A stretch of DNA of 64,000 bases, from positions 20,085,254-20,149,253 of the forward strand of contig JAQFVV010006197.1 of assembly GCA_028023455.1 (NCBI GenBank), in the 5' to 3' direction. The notes below the pieces were generated by a model that was not told where the DNA came from, searched no databases, and saw only the letters and a list, made by a program, of their open reading frames with translations. Made by a program: the position numbers and the translations under genes. How positions within the stretch are numbered: the stretch's first letter is position 1; each line of letters opens with the position of its first letter. This document shows, piece by piece, positions 24,131 to 33,609 of this stretch. The stretch is from Epiperipatus broadwayi (Eukaryota; Onychophora; Udeonychophora; Euonychophora; Peripatidae).

Positions 24131-25990
24131 TGCATTTAGAAAAATTGTCCCTACTGAATGATGGGAGTATTTACAGTTTACTATTTTCACTCATTTCTGT
24201 CAATTAACATCTAACAGTATATTTCTAAATGACCATATAACAGATATTTCCACATATTTAAATAATTAAATAATTACATCTGTTAAAAATGATTAATTTA
24301 CACACATATATTATACTAATAATGAAAACCCAGTTACTTCAATAAAACAACTTTCTTAAAACCTGAGTGACTCAGGAGAATTTACTTACATGCAACATGA
24401 GTTTATTCATAATGCAATTTTTGAATATTTAGTGATGGGATAATATAAACTAACTGAATAGTTACCAGATAATGAAATAATTGATAATGTGCCTATTTTT
24501 AGGAATGTGTAATCAGTATATTTCAATTGTGATGCTATATCTCATTTTACTATTATATATATTATATATAAATGCAATATATGTTTGCATTGTAAAAGTT
24601 TAGTTAATACTTAGTTGGCAAAAATAAATAATTATTAAATATGGAAGTAAAATAAAATGAAGGCTAGTGATACAGATATCATCATAACTTTATCAACTAG
24701 TGAATTGTTTACTCAGTAACACAATATTTTATTCAAACTATCAAAATCAAATTGATGCCTAAATCCCCCTCCCTCTAATTATTTTTAATAAAAAACACTC
24801 ATGTGTTTTATTTCTTCTTTTTTTGTATGTATGAGTGTTTTTCCTTTATTTTTATTTTTATCACCTTGCAAGAATATAAAAAAAAGTAGCAAAAGAAAAA
24901 GCAAATAAAACAAATTTGAATTCAGCCTTTAGGTTAAAAATATATATTTAACAGAAAAAAAAAAATCTCCATCAAATATTTATATTTAAAATAAATTTGA
25001 TTTTAAAAAAAGTTTAAAAAATGAAAATATTCTTTGAAATATTAAAAATTAATTTCTGATTCACCCCCCCCCCCCCAGAAAATAATAAAATTACTGATAG
25101 TAGGCATTCCTGATATCAGTAAATTTTCAAATGACTATTTTTTTGCTAAAAAGTAAATATAAACAAATATCTAATAATTATATATATAAAGAAATAAAAT
25201 ATAAACTTATTTTTCCCATATTATAATATTAACAAAAGGCTATGTTGTGTAAGCATAGAAGTATACTTTTTTTCTCAATAGAATCACTACAATGTAAAAC
25301 TTTTTTTCTCTTGGATATTAATAGATGCCAACATCTAGTCACTATAGTTAGAATTTAAATTTTTTTTTTTTTTAAATGATTTCTAATTGTGAAAATCACT
25401 CAAAATCCTTTTTTAATTGAAGTTTTTATTGTCAAATGATTACAAAAGATTTTTGCCATTAAAGTCATTTTAAGCATCATTGCAGTAACATTGGTAAGTT
25501 TACATGAATATCACTTAAGGGGCTAAAAAATATCAATATAGAATTAAACTCAAATTCGTCACTTTCTTCAAAATCAATAATGAAGTCTAGAATTTTATCA
25601 AAAGTTGTAAACATAATATTAAACTATACTAACATCTAGTATCATTCTTTTATTTTAAAATAATGTTTATAAAAAAACTGTTCATACAATAAACAAATAT
25701 ATATATAGTCTAATTTTTATATGTATGCACATATGTATATATATATTTTATTTCAATTTAAATAGAATTTAAGCTTGATTAGAAGGAAATGTAGTTTTTT
25801 TTTTTTTGTCATTGATTGGGTAGATATTCTGTGTTAGATTTTGTGACAAATCGGGGGGGGGGGGGTTGTTAAATTTTTAATCTTTTATCAAATCTGTAAT
25901 TTTTGATTATCGCCATTTTACTGTGTATTTTTTCTTTCTGATGAAAACCAGTCCTCTGGTTGAAATATAATATTATTTATTGGATTTATA
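24131..25990. other. AT-rich DNA without a recognisable gene
   Basis: Contains C and G homopolymer runs near 25063-25077 and 25852-25864, (TA)n tracts, and a small hairpin around 24793-24842. No gene, tRNA or recognisable transposon was found. Confidence 0.5.
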
Positions 25991-26012
25991 AGTCTTTTTT
26001 TGTTTGGAGGCC

Positions 26013-26219
26013 TTAAAGGAACCGAGCAGGGCAAATTCCTAATGTCCACTCCATACTGTAACGGTCAGAAAACATGTGACTTGTAAACATAGTGCAGAAT
26101 TCAACCACCATACAGAACAGCAGCACCATCGAGTAGCGAAGCCACCCGTGGTACTGAGTTCGAACATAGTTTATCGGTTCCACAATACAATCCATGAAAC
26201 AACGCATCTGATGCGACAT
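26013..26219 (-). CDS. Possible short ORF, unrecognised, one hydrophobic segment
   Basis: This is a 68-codon minus-strand ORF from ATG at 26219 to TAA at 26013. The product has a central hydrophobic run (residues about 29-44, MVLLFCMVVEFCTMF) flanked by aromatic- and Arg-containing segments and several Cys residues (7, 11, 36, 42, 63). Codon composition is far less AT-biased than neighbouring spurious ORFs, which is the only reason to list it. It resembles no family I know. It could be a single-pass membrane peptide, an exon of a larger gene, or chance in the less AT-rich island. No splice signal or homologous second copy supports it. Confidence 0.2.
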   Translation of the reverse strand: MSHQMRCFMDCIVEPINYVRTQYHGWLRYSMVLLFCMVVEFCTMFTSHMFSDRYSMEWTLGICPARFL

Positions 26220-26898
26220 TAGTAAATATTTCCTTAGGCACGGTGGTCAGGGATATGCAAGAGACTCATGATTTTATTCTCGAGTTAGCCAATAACCAAA
26301 CTAATATTAATTAAGCATTCATATTTACATAATCGAGGAAATATTATATAGAATGGGTATCGAATAAATGAAACGTAACTGCAGACATATAGTTTAAAAT
26401 TATTTAATAATACATTTTAATAAAACAATCTAATAATATTTTATGGACTAACAGCTTCAGTAGCGGGATTTGCGACATGATTATATTTTAAAGAATACAT
26501 TTATTTATTTAGACATTAGTTTATATTGAGGATTTCAGTAGTGGTATTTCCGATACTGTAATGTTTACAAAAGGAATACATTTATTTGAAGGCGTAATCT
26601 AGCTACCTAAAATTCTCGAGTAAGTATTTCTAATGCATGCCTTGGGGAATTTATACCTTTGCAATGCAAGAGTCTAAAGTAAGATTTAAGAGTAGCGGCG
26701 GACATATATTTATTTAATTAAAATATTTATCTTATGACTAAGGGCAAACATTTATTTGAGAGTGAATTATGAAGATAATGCAGAGGCGGAGTGATATATA
26801 GAATAATAAAACTAAGTAAAGAAACATGTGGTACGCTTTAGAAAGGTGATATGGAATGGCAGTATATCGAAACTGCAATGCCGTGAATGAGTTTATAA

Positions 26899-26937
26899 GA
26901 ATGTCGGGCTGGTCTCTGCCATCGGCCCGACGAAGTA
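26899..26937 (+). repeat. Hairpin motif, copy 1
   Basis: GTCGGGC at 26903-26909 pairs perfectly with GCCCGAC at 26925-26931. Inside, TGG and CCA can pair further. The motif is followed by GAAGTA and preceded by GAAT. The same 38-39-nt motif recurs at 27402-27439. No known RNA family was recognised. Confidence 0.6.
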
Positions 26938-27401
26938 AGGTGTCGCATAAGCATAATCAGGGACAAGCGGTCCGTGTCGCAGTTTTGCTGGCTGGCTGCA
27001 TGACATTGTCAAGTCCTACGGGAGCACCCATTATGTCCGCTTGTGTAGGACGACTGGGGTTAATTTCAACCCTGAAGAATCCGGAAATTTCATGGCGGAA
27101 TGGGTCATCGCGTCTCTAAAACATAACACATGTATACTGTATAAACGGTTATGATGAGATTTAAATAGATTTCTGACTTGGCCCTACATTACCAACATTT
27201 ACTCAAGAACTCTGGCGACTCTCAAAGAAATGGGATTTTCTAGAATTATTCATTAGATTTAATAAATACAAAATATATATAAACTGGGAGTTATTACAAC
27301 TAATATGCCAGCCATTTGCGAAGTAGTAGACCCTGCATTACAATAAATGACGCACTGAATGCGTGTCAATTTATATGAAAGTGAAGTTATTAAGGAATTG
27401 A

Positions 27402-27439
27402 GAATGTCAGGCTGGTCTCTGCCTCGGCCCGACGAAGTA
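27402..27439 (+). repeat. Hairpin motif, copy 2
   Basis: This copy matches 26899-26937 except for a G-to-A in the left stem and a 2-nt shorter loop (AT missing). It sits between the inverted TGAATGCGTGTCA repeats at 27356-27368 and 27456-27468. The stem has one mismatch here, so pairing is not strictly conserved. Confidence 0.6.
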
Positions 27440-27480
27440 CATATTAATGAAAATGTGACACGCATTCACTGTTTCGAACG

Positions 27481-28888
27481 ATCATAGATTTAAACTTTGA
27501 AAATTGAGATAATTATGAGCATGCAATAATTAAATAATAAATATAGATAAAATGTAGATTTTAAAAATACGCACCCAAGATAGAATGAGGTAAGCTAGAT
27601 TAGTAGAGAAATTTACACATTAAGTTAATTATTCAGTTTTAGTTATACATATGGTAGTTTTAGATTTTATAATTTAGATAAGTAGTATGAAGAAGAGCTA
27701 TAGCATATTATTAGAGTACTCTAGAGTTTGAACACAGACAGGTACCTGTTTTATAAGAAGTTTTTTGATTCCATTAGTTTAGCAGAAAAAAGTTCACGAG
27801 TGGCAATTCTTTTTTGTATTTAGATATTCATTTAATTTCATGGCAGCAGCAGCTTTCTCATTCATTTCAGGCAGCAGATCTTCATGGTGAATTTATGATG
27901 GGCAATGGAAAGTTCGACATCCAATAGGCCATCTCCCGATGGAGAATAATCTAGGTGCTTTACTCGGTCATACCTTGGCAGGAACAAATTATTTTTATTA
28001 TTTTTGGAGACTCTCAATGATCGAGAGCAAAGCTAAAGTTTAAGTGAATGTCTCCAGCAAGTCTAAGATGGCCTCTTTTTTTATCTTGATCTTTCACATT
28101 TTTGTTAAGATATTTTTAGGTTCTACTTAATCTGCCCTGAGGATAATCAATGCATTTTGTTGGTTTTTAATTAAAGAAAGCTGCCATTCTATTGTTTACA
28201 TTTTACATTTACTAATTATATTTTGGGGAATTTTTCTTTAATTAATCTATTATCTATCACTGACCAATGCTTTTCAATTCCAAAGACAAAAAGGGAACAT
28301 AAGATTATTTTAACTTTTAATTAAATATTACATCAGATTTTTTTAGAATTATTATTAAATGAAATTTAAACAAAGCAATAAATACGAACTTTATAATCCA
28401 AAATAAATGATTAAAATTATACAAAATCATATAACTAAAAGAAATCTAAATTATATTATTTTATCCCTATTTATTGCGTTTAATTTGAGATCGAAATGTG
28501 TGCGTGTTTATGCTGAATTCTACATATATTTATACACTTTTAATATTGCTACACACACAATTCGATACCAAAAAGTTTAAATTTGGGCGGGATAGACCGG
28601 TCAGTGAGAGACGACAGAAAAAGGTGAAACTTCAAGATTCGAATACGAATCTTACTGTTTCAATGCGTTCTTGTCGTTGTAGCTGTTATTACTATGTGAT
28701 TATTCATATAGTATACGAACATGGATGGGCTGCTCACCAACACACATTAGCCAGCATGGTGAGTTTACTGGCTTTTTACCTCTGAGTTTAAGATCAAGAA
28801 ACACCATGGTCTTTCTTCTCAGTGCCTGATAAGGCAGAATGAATGTTTGTGTAAATGATAAATATTTTTCCAATACATATATACAATT
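27481..28888. other. No confident gene; possible 5' leader of the LINE
   Basis: 27840-28060 is of mixed composition but unrecognised. 28560-28860 is also less AT-rich and leads directly into the LINE reading frame, so part of it may be the LINE's 5' untranslated region. The ORF at 28498-28785 shows no domain. I cannot place the LINE's exact 5' boundary. Confidence 0.4.
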
Positions 28889-30133
28889 ATGACAGACAAA
28901 AATAAAGCATGGCCCTTATTCCCAGGAGGCTGTAAAGTCACCAACCAAGGCAGCGGTTGGTGGCCAAAGGCGGAAGGTGCTAAGAATCCCCTGATTGTGG
29001 ACCCAGGCTGCCATTTGATGACGACTTTTTATTTAGGTACTTACAACTGCAGATCACTTTCAAGTGAAGGAAGATTGCAAGAATTAGAAGAAGAATTGTC
29101 TTATATTAAATGGTACATTATTGGACTTTGTGAAGTTAGAAGAAAAGGTGAAGAAACAATTGATTTAAAAAGTGGACATATACTCTATTATAAAGGCACA
29201 CATATTGGAAATACAAGTGAAGTAGGATTCATTATAAATAAAAAGTGGAAGAACAATATTGTGGAGATTGATGGTGTATTGGACAGAGTTGCAAGATTAG
29301 TTATACAACTTAATAGCAGATACCAAATGCAGATAATTCAGGTTTATGCCCCAACAAGTTCTCATAGTGATGAAGTAGTAGAAGATTTTTATATGGATGT
29401 ACAAAAGGCTTTTGATCAGAGTAAACAACATTTTAAAATTGTTATGGGAGACTTTAATGCTAGAATTGGTAGACAAATGAAAGATGAAATTGCTGTAGGT
29501 AGTTTTGGTTATGGTAATAGAAATGAGAGAGGACATAGACTTGTGGAGTTTGCAGAAAAAGAAAAACTTTATATTATGAATTCATTTTTTGAGAAAAATG
29601 TTAAAAGGAAATGGACATGGAAGCATCCAAATGAAGGTACAGCAGAATTGGATTATATTTTCACTAACAGGAAATACATATTTCAAGATTGTAATGTTCT
29701 TAATAAATTTAACACAGGAAGTGATCATCGATTAGTAAGGTGTAAATTGCATGTTAATGTAAAACTAGAGAGACAAAAATTATTAAGAAAAACAATATTT
29801 ACAGTTGATATTCCTAATCTTCAGAAACATTCTAATGAATTTAAATTAGAACTTACAAATAAGTTTCAAGTGTTAGGAGATTTTGAACATGATTCAGATT
29901 TGAATGAAATTAATATGAAAATAACTGATACACTTTTAAAAACTGCAACAAAGATAGCTGGTAGAAAAAAGCAGCAATTGACTAATAAAATTTCTACTGA
30001 GACTAGAGAATTTATGAAGAAAAGAAGGAATATGAAGATATACAAAACAGATGTATTAAAAAGAATTGAATATCTCGAATTTTGTAAAATGGTACAGAAA
30101 AGAGTTGAAAATGATATAAGAAAGTATAACTGA
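28889..30133 (+). CDS. RTE-type LINE, endonuclease part of the polyprotein
   Basis: The 414-codon ORF encodes an apurinic/apyrimidinic-type (exonuclease-endonuclease-phosphatase fold) endonuclease that nicks the target DNA to prime reverse transcription. Expected active-site residues are present in order: Asn53 in TYNCRS, Glu82 in GLCEVRR, Tyr153 in QVYAPT, Asp188 and Asn190 in GDFNARIG, Asp255 in ELDYIF, and Ser278-Asp279-His280 in GSDHRLV. Residues 1-45 form a leader with WWPKAEGAKNP, not part of the nuclease fold. The linker after residue 300 is Lys-rich and helical. Translation stops at 30131-30133 because about two bases are missing relative to the family frame, and coding continues in the next frame. 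Databases often label this family craniofacial development protein 2-like. Confidence 0.9.
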   Translation: MTDKNKAWPLFPGGCKVTNQGSGWWPKAEGAKNPLIVDPGCHLMTTFYLGTYNCRSLSSEGRLQELEEELSYIKWYIIGLCEVRRKGEETIDLKSGHILYYKGTHIGNTSEVGFIINKKWKNNIVEIDGVLDRVARLVIQLNSRYQMQIIQVYAPTSSHSDEVVEDFYMDVQKAFDQSKQHFKIVMGDFNARIGRQMKDEIAVGSFGYGNRNERGHRLVEFAEKEKLYIMNSFFEKNVKRKWTWKHPNEGTAELDYIFTNRKYIFQDCNVLNKFNTGSDHRLVRCKLHVNVKLERQKLLRKTIFTVDIPNLQKHSNEFKLELTNKFQVLGDFEHDSDLNEINMKITDTLLKTATKIAGRKKQQLTNKISTETREFMKKRRNMKIYKTDVLKRIEYLEFCKMVQKRVENDIRKYN

Positions 30134-30343
30134 AATAGCAAGGAAAGCTGTAGAAGAAAATAAAAGTCTCAAGAAAGTTAAACAACATTTTGGTATTGGT
30201 AGGAAATTTATATCTGCAATAAGCAAAAAAGATGGAATTATTACTAAAAAGAGAGATGACATCATGAAGTTGGTAGAAGATTTTATCAAGAATTATATAG
30301 TAATAAAGAACAAGTACCTCCTATATCTATTACATCTTCCGAA
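30134..30343 (+). pseudogene. Frameshifted linker of the RTE polyprotein
   Basis: From about 30126 the coding sense continues in the third frame (for example EENKSLKKVKQHFGIGRKF, typical of the RTE linker) until about 30280. There, one missing T in a T-run returns it to the second frame, before the reverse transcriptase. Two small deletions, about 2 + 1 bases, are inferred from where the family-like sequence changes frame. The lesion is confined to the linker, so neither catalytic domain is damaged. Confidence 0.75.
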
Positions 30344-31843
30344 TTGCCCAGAATTTTAAATGAAGAAGTGAGACATGCAATTAAATGTATGAAGAAAGGA
30401 AAGGCTCCAGGAAATGATGGAATTATAATTGATATATTAAAAGAAGCAGGTGAAGAAATAGAAACAATTTTAGCAAAGTTATATACCAAATGTCTAAATG
30501 ATAAAGATGTACCGGAAGATTGGAAGAATGCAGTAATAATATTAATATTTAAAAAAGGTGATAAAGAAGATATTAGAAATTACAGACCTATCAGCCTTTT
30601 ATCAGTTTTATATAAAATTTTTACCAAGATAATTACAATGCGTCTACAGAGAACTTTGGATTTCCACCAACCAAGAGAACAAGCTGGATTTAAAAGTGGT
30701 TTTAGTACAATAGATCATATCCAGGTATTGAGAGAAGTCATAGAAAGGACAAATGAATATGAGTTGTCATTATGTTTTGGATTTGTAGATTATGAAAAGG
30801 CATTCGATTCTATACACATTTCTTCAGTGATTAAAGCATTGGATCATCAAGGTATAGATCCAGGATATTGTCATATTTTAAAGAATATTTATAAAAATGC
30901 AACAGCAACAATTAGATTACATAATGATACTGGAAAAATCAACATTGAGAAAGGTGTAAGACAAGGTGACTCCATATCTCCAAAACTTTTTACAGCAGTG
31001 CTGCAAGAAGTATTTTGTGGATTAAAATGGGAAACTAAAGGAATGAAAGTAAATGGAGAGTATTTAAGTCATTTAGATTTTGCAGATGATGTAGTTGTTT
31101 TTGCAAATAATGCTTCAGAGCTGCAGGAAATGTTGCAGGAGTTAGCAGATGAAAGTAGAAAAGTAGGACTAAAGATAAATGTTAAAAAGACTAAAGTAAT
31201 GTTTAATCGATTTGCTCAAAATATGAAAATAAAGATTGATTACGAAGAATTAGAAAAAGTTAACAGTTACAAATACCTTGGTCAGATTATTAATACAGAT
31301 GGAAACATAATGGAGGAAATTAATCATAGAATTAAACTTGGTTGGAGTGCTTTTGGTAGAAATAACTTGATACTAAAAGGAAATATGCCTATGTGTTTGA
31401 AAAGAATGGTTTTTAACAAATGTGTTTTACCAGTTCTTACTTATGGATCTGAGACTTGGACATTTAATAGAAGAGCAATACAGAGACTTCAGACCACTCA
31501 AAGGAGTATGGAGAGATGTATGTTGGGAGTAACAAGAAGAGATCGAAAACGCAATGTATGGGTAAGACAACAAACAGGTGTTACTGACCTTATTGAAAAA
31601 AATAAAAGATTGAAATGGAGTTGGGCTGGACATATTGCTAGAAGAAATGATAATAGATGGACAATTGAAATTTTAAACTGGATTCCAAGAGATTGTAAAA
31701 GACCCAGAAAGAGACCACATGTGAGATGGATGGATGAAATAAAAAAATGTGCAGGGGTGTTGTGGAAAAGAGAAGCTAAAGATCGGAGAAGATGGATTAA
31801 ACTTGGAGAGACCTTCATCCTGCAGTGGATTGATAATGGTTGA
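30344..31843 (+). CDS. RTE-type LINE, reverse transcriptase part
   Basis: The 499-codon open stretch is in the same frame as the endonuclease ORF. It encodes a LINE reverse transcriptase that copies the element RNA at the nicked target. Blocks visible in order are APGNDGI (21-27), NYRPISLLSVLYKIFTKII (79-97), QAGFKSGFSTIDHI (113-126), FVDYEKAFDS with catalytic Asp149, GVRQGDSISP (204-213), and FADDVVVFA with the catalytic Asp pair 248-249. A KYLG thumb motif and the RTE-specific C-terminal domain ending PRKRPHVRWMDEI follow. The true protein starts far upstream at 28889; the first Met here is only where the broken frame reopens. No RNase H domain is seen, as usual for RTE. The catalytic residues are intact. 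Confidence 0.9.
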   Translation: MPRILNEEVRHAIKCMKKGKAPGNDGIIIDILKEAGEEIETILAKLYTKCLNDKDVPEDWKNAVIILIFKKGDKEDIRNYRPISLLSVLYKIFTKIITMRLQRTLDFHQPREQAGFKSGFSTIDHIQVLREVIERTNEYELSLCFGFVDYEKAFDSIHISSVIKALDHQGIDPGYCHILKNIYKNATATIRLHNDTGKINIEKGVRQGDSISPKLFTAVLQEVFCGLKWETKGMKVNGEYLSHLDFADDVVVFANNASELQEMLQELADESRKVGLKINVKKTKVMFNRFAQNMKIKIDYEELEKVNSYKYLGQIINTDGNIMEEINHRIKLGWSAFGRNNLILKGNMPMCLKRMVFNKCVLPVLTYGSETWTFNRRAIQRLQTTQRSMERCMLGVTRRDRKRNVWVRQQTGVTDLIEKNKRLKWSWAGHIARRNDNRWTIEILNWIPRDCKRPRKRPHVRWMDEIKKCAGVLWKREAKDRRRWIKLGETFILQWIDNG

Positions 31844-31855
31844 TGATGATGATAC

Positions 31856-32611
31856 AGATTTAGCATTTTAATGGAGTTACATCTAGATACAAATCCAAAT
31901 ATAAGTTTACCTTTTGTGATTTCTCATATTATAATCTTTTTTGTTTATTTTGTTTTGAATAATAATATTTCTTGTTTTGCCAAAAACTAAATTAAAAAAT
32001 AGAAAAAATAACTCCTAAATATCCCAGTTCTGACTAAAGTCCTGTGTAATATCTCCTCAAATAAAAAAACTGAAAAAAACTATTATTTATCCAATTAGAC
32101 AATTTCCAGGTAGTGAGGGCTTCAGCAATTTTTCGTCACAAATAGTGAATGGTTAACTAGATTGGTTCCCTTAAAAAAAAGCTATTTGTTTAAACGAAAA
32201 AGAGATATCACAATTTTATTCAGTTTAAAAAAAAAAAACAACTAGATTATGAGCAAGACAATAGGATGTCAAAGTACTGCATCACTCTGCAATTCTAAAT
32301 TCAACATATATCTACAATTTGAGAATAAAATTTTTGTTCATTGATTATTTTTAAATAAACGAAGTTCTTATAAATATTACATACATTTTTATGTTAAAGT
32401 TTTTTTACTTAAATCGAATAAAAACAACATTGTGATTGAAAAATATTTGTGGATAAGAAATACACAATTCCAACACTTACACTTAAAGTAATTAACTCTT
32501 TAGTTATGTAAATGTAAAAACTTTCTACAGTCTGCTATCAATAGTACATTCAACTTATATATTAAACTATATTAAATGTATATATCATAGATAATATGTA
32601 ATAAACAATAT
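31856..32611. other. AT-rich DNA without a recognisable gene
   Basis: Nothing is supported here. There are homopolymer-rich stretches and no conserved ORF. Confidence 0.5.
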
Positions 32612-32797
32612 TCTACCAGAATATGTAGAAAATTATTAACTATTACAGTAATAAATCTTTGATACAAAACAATATTTGTTATTTTGCTGAGCCAGGATTT
32701 CGATCAAGACCAAATCCTGATTCAGCAAAGTAACAAATATTATTTGTACCAAAGATTTATTACTGTAATAGTTGATAATTGTCTACATACTCTGATA
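32612..32797. mobile_element. Foldback element, arms about 88 bp
   Basis: Left arm 32612-32700 and right arm 32711-32797 are inverted repeats around a ~10-nt loop; the core TTGCTGA..CAGGATTT and its inverse is nearly perfect. It is non-coding. It does not match the hammerhead family despite a passing likeness (CTGAATCAGGATTT..GAAATCCTGG), because that resemblance is simply the hairpin stem itself. Confidence 0.8.
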
Positions 32798-33436
32798 GTA
32801 TATATATATAAATACTAATAAAAACACGCAATTACTTATGTATATATTGAACTGAATTGCTATGATTATCTAATTTAAAATCTCGATCTTAATTCCGACT
32901 GTCCTTTCACTATTGCATCAGACCGGCACTTCAAGCAGAGAAGTATAATATCACAGATAGATGAAACACCAACAGTACCTATAACCAGATCGAGGCTATA
33001 TAAAGTATAACCTATGATCACATTTCCAGACTACAGAACTCCTCAGCTGTTAGATTCAAATCCTTGCCATCCAAAGCACTTTATTTGTTTTGAGGCTTAA
33101 CTTCAGGTGCCAGCTAACCACAGATTATATAGTCAACACACTTTCCCAATACTTGTAATTAACTATAACTTAACCTATTAGTGATGCAGTTATAAGAGAG
33201 AGAATCGATCAGACAATAATTAAGCAAACAAATAATTTATCTACACACATTCATAATTAAAAAACATTATAATAAAATTTTAAATATATGCACACACACA
33301 TTTAATATACAATATAATGAGAATTTATGGAAACAACTTAAAGATTATTGTGGCTGTAGTTATTAAAGTTCATTAAAGTCTTTCATTCAAATAAATATTC
33401 AAATCTTTATGTTGGGATAATAAGGATTGTATTTAC

Positions 33437-33609
33437 CTAGAATTTTTCTTTTTGAATAGCATGTTACATTCACATGGATACAGTTCTTTGCTTGTTTCTG
33501 ATTTATTGATCACCAACTGGTTGGCCTTTTCTTTTCCATTGATGGTTTGGCTTTTTACTGACTTTTCATGTTTCAATGAAGGAGAGAGAGATTTTCCGTA
33601 GTTTACAGA
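33437..33609 (-). other. Possible coding exon ending at a splice donor
   Basis: On the minus strand one frame is open for 57 codons from a TGA at 33612-33610 down to AATTCTAG|GTAAAT at 33437/33436, a plausible exon-intron boundary. The peptide is Lys/Ser-rich and ends ELYPCECNMLFKKKNS, loosely like the start of a C2H2 zinc finger (Cys-x-Cys then Phe). Surrounding bases are less AT-rich than average. There is no acceptor, ATG or second finger in sight, so it may be an exon fragment, a decayed retrocopy, or chance. Confidence 0.25.

Larger units (their letters stand above)
25991..27480. other. Unassigned less AT-rich island
   Basis: Base composition changes sharply here: CpG and G/C-rich words (TCGGCCCGACG, GTAGCGGCGG, GCGAAGCCACCCG) are frequent and flanking DNA has almost none. 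Two copies of a hairpin-forming motif lie at 26899-26937 and 27402-27439. Short related phrases (TTCAGTAGCGGGATTT and TTCAGTAGTGGTATTT) recur at about 26456 and 26536. A 13-bp inverted repeat (TGAATGCGTGTCA) frames 27356-27468. Open stretches exist on both strands but match nothing I recognise. It may be an old mobile element, a non-coding gene or a host exon cluster. Confidence 0.4.
28889..31855 (+). mobile_element. Nearly full-length RTE-clade LINE retrotransposon
   Basis: The two large plus-strand ORFs together encode an apurinic-type endonuclease followed by a reverse transcriptase in one polyprotein of about 985 codons, the usual RTE organisation. The element ends with the stop at 31841-31843 followed by a short GATGATGAT repeat. 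Such a trinucleotide-rich tail replaces poly-A in RTE/BovB-like LINEs. All catalytic motifs are visible. The frame is broken twice between 30125 and 30290 by small deletions that together restore it. A truncated sister copy lies at 7662-7869. The 5' boundary is uncertain, and no target duplication was confirmed. Confidence 0.9.

Noticed and set aside
25852-25864. G-run as a possible quadruplex
   Set aside because: A single homopolymer tract with no neighbouring G-runs. It is more likely slippage or a sequencing artefact.
26856-27119. 87-codon ORF in the less AT-rich island
   Set aside because: It covers the hairpin repeat, which also occurs elsewhere in a different context, and reads as no known protein in this or the antisense frame.
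28498-28785. 95-codon ORF upstream of the LINE
   Set aside because: No domain or family resemblance. It is more likely part of the LINE leader or chance.
32691-32720. Hammerhead-like CTGA and GAAA boxes in the 32.6-kb foldback
   Set aside because: The boxes are the two sides of the foldback stem itself. The CUGANGA spacing and a helix II are missing.
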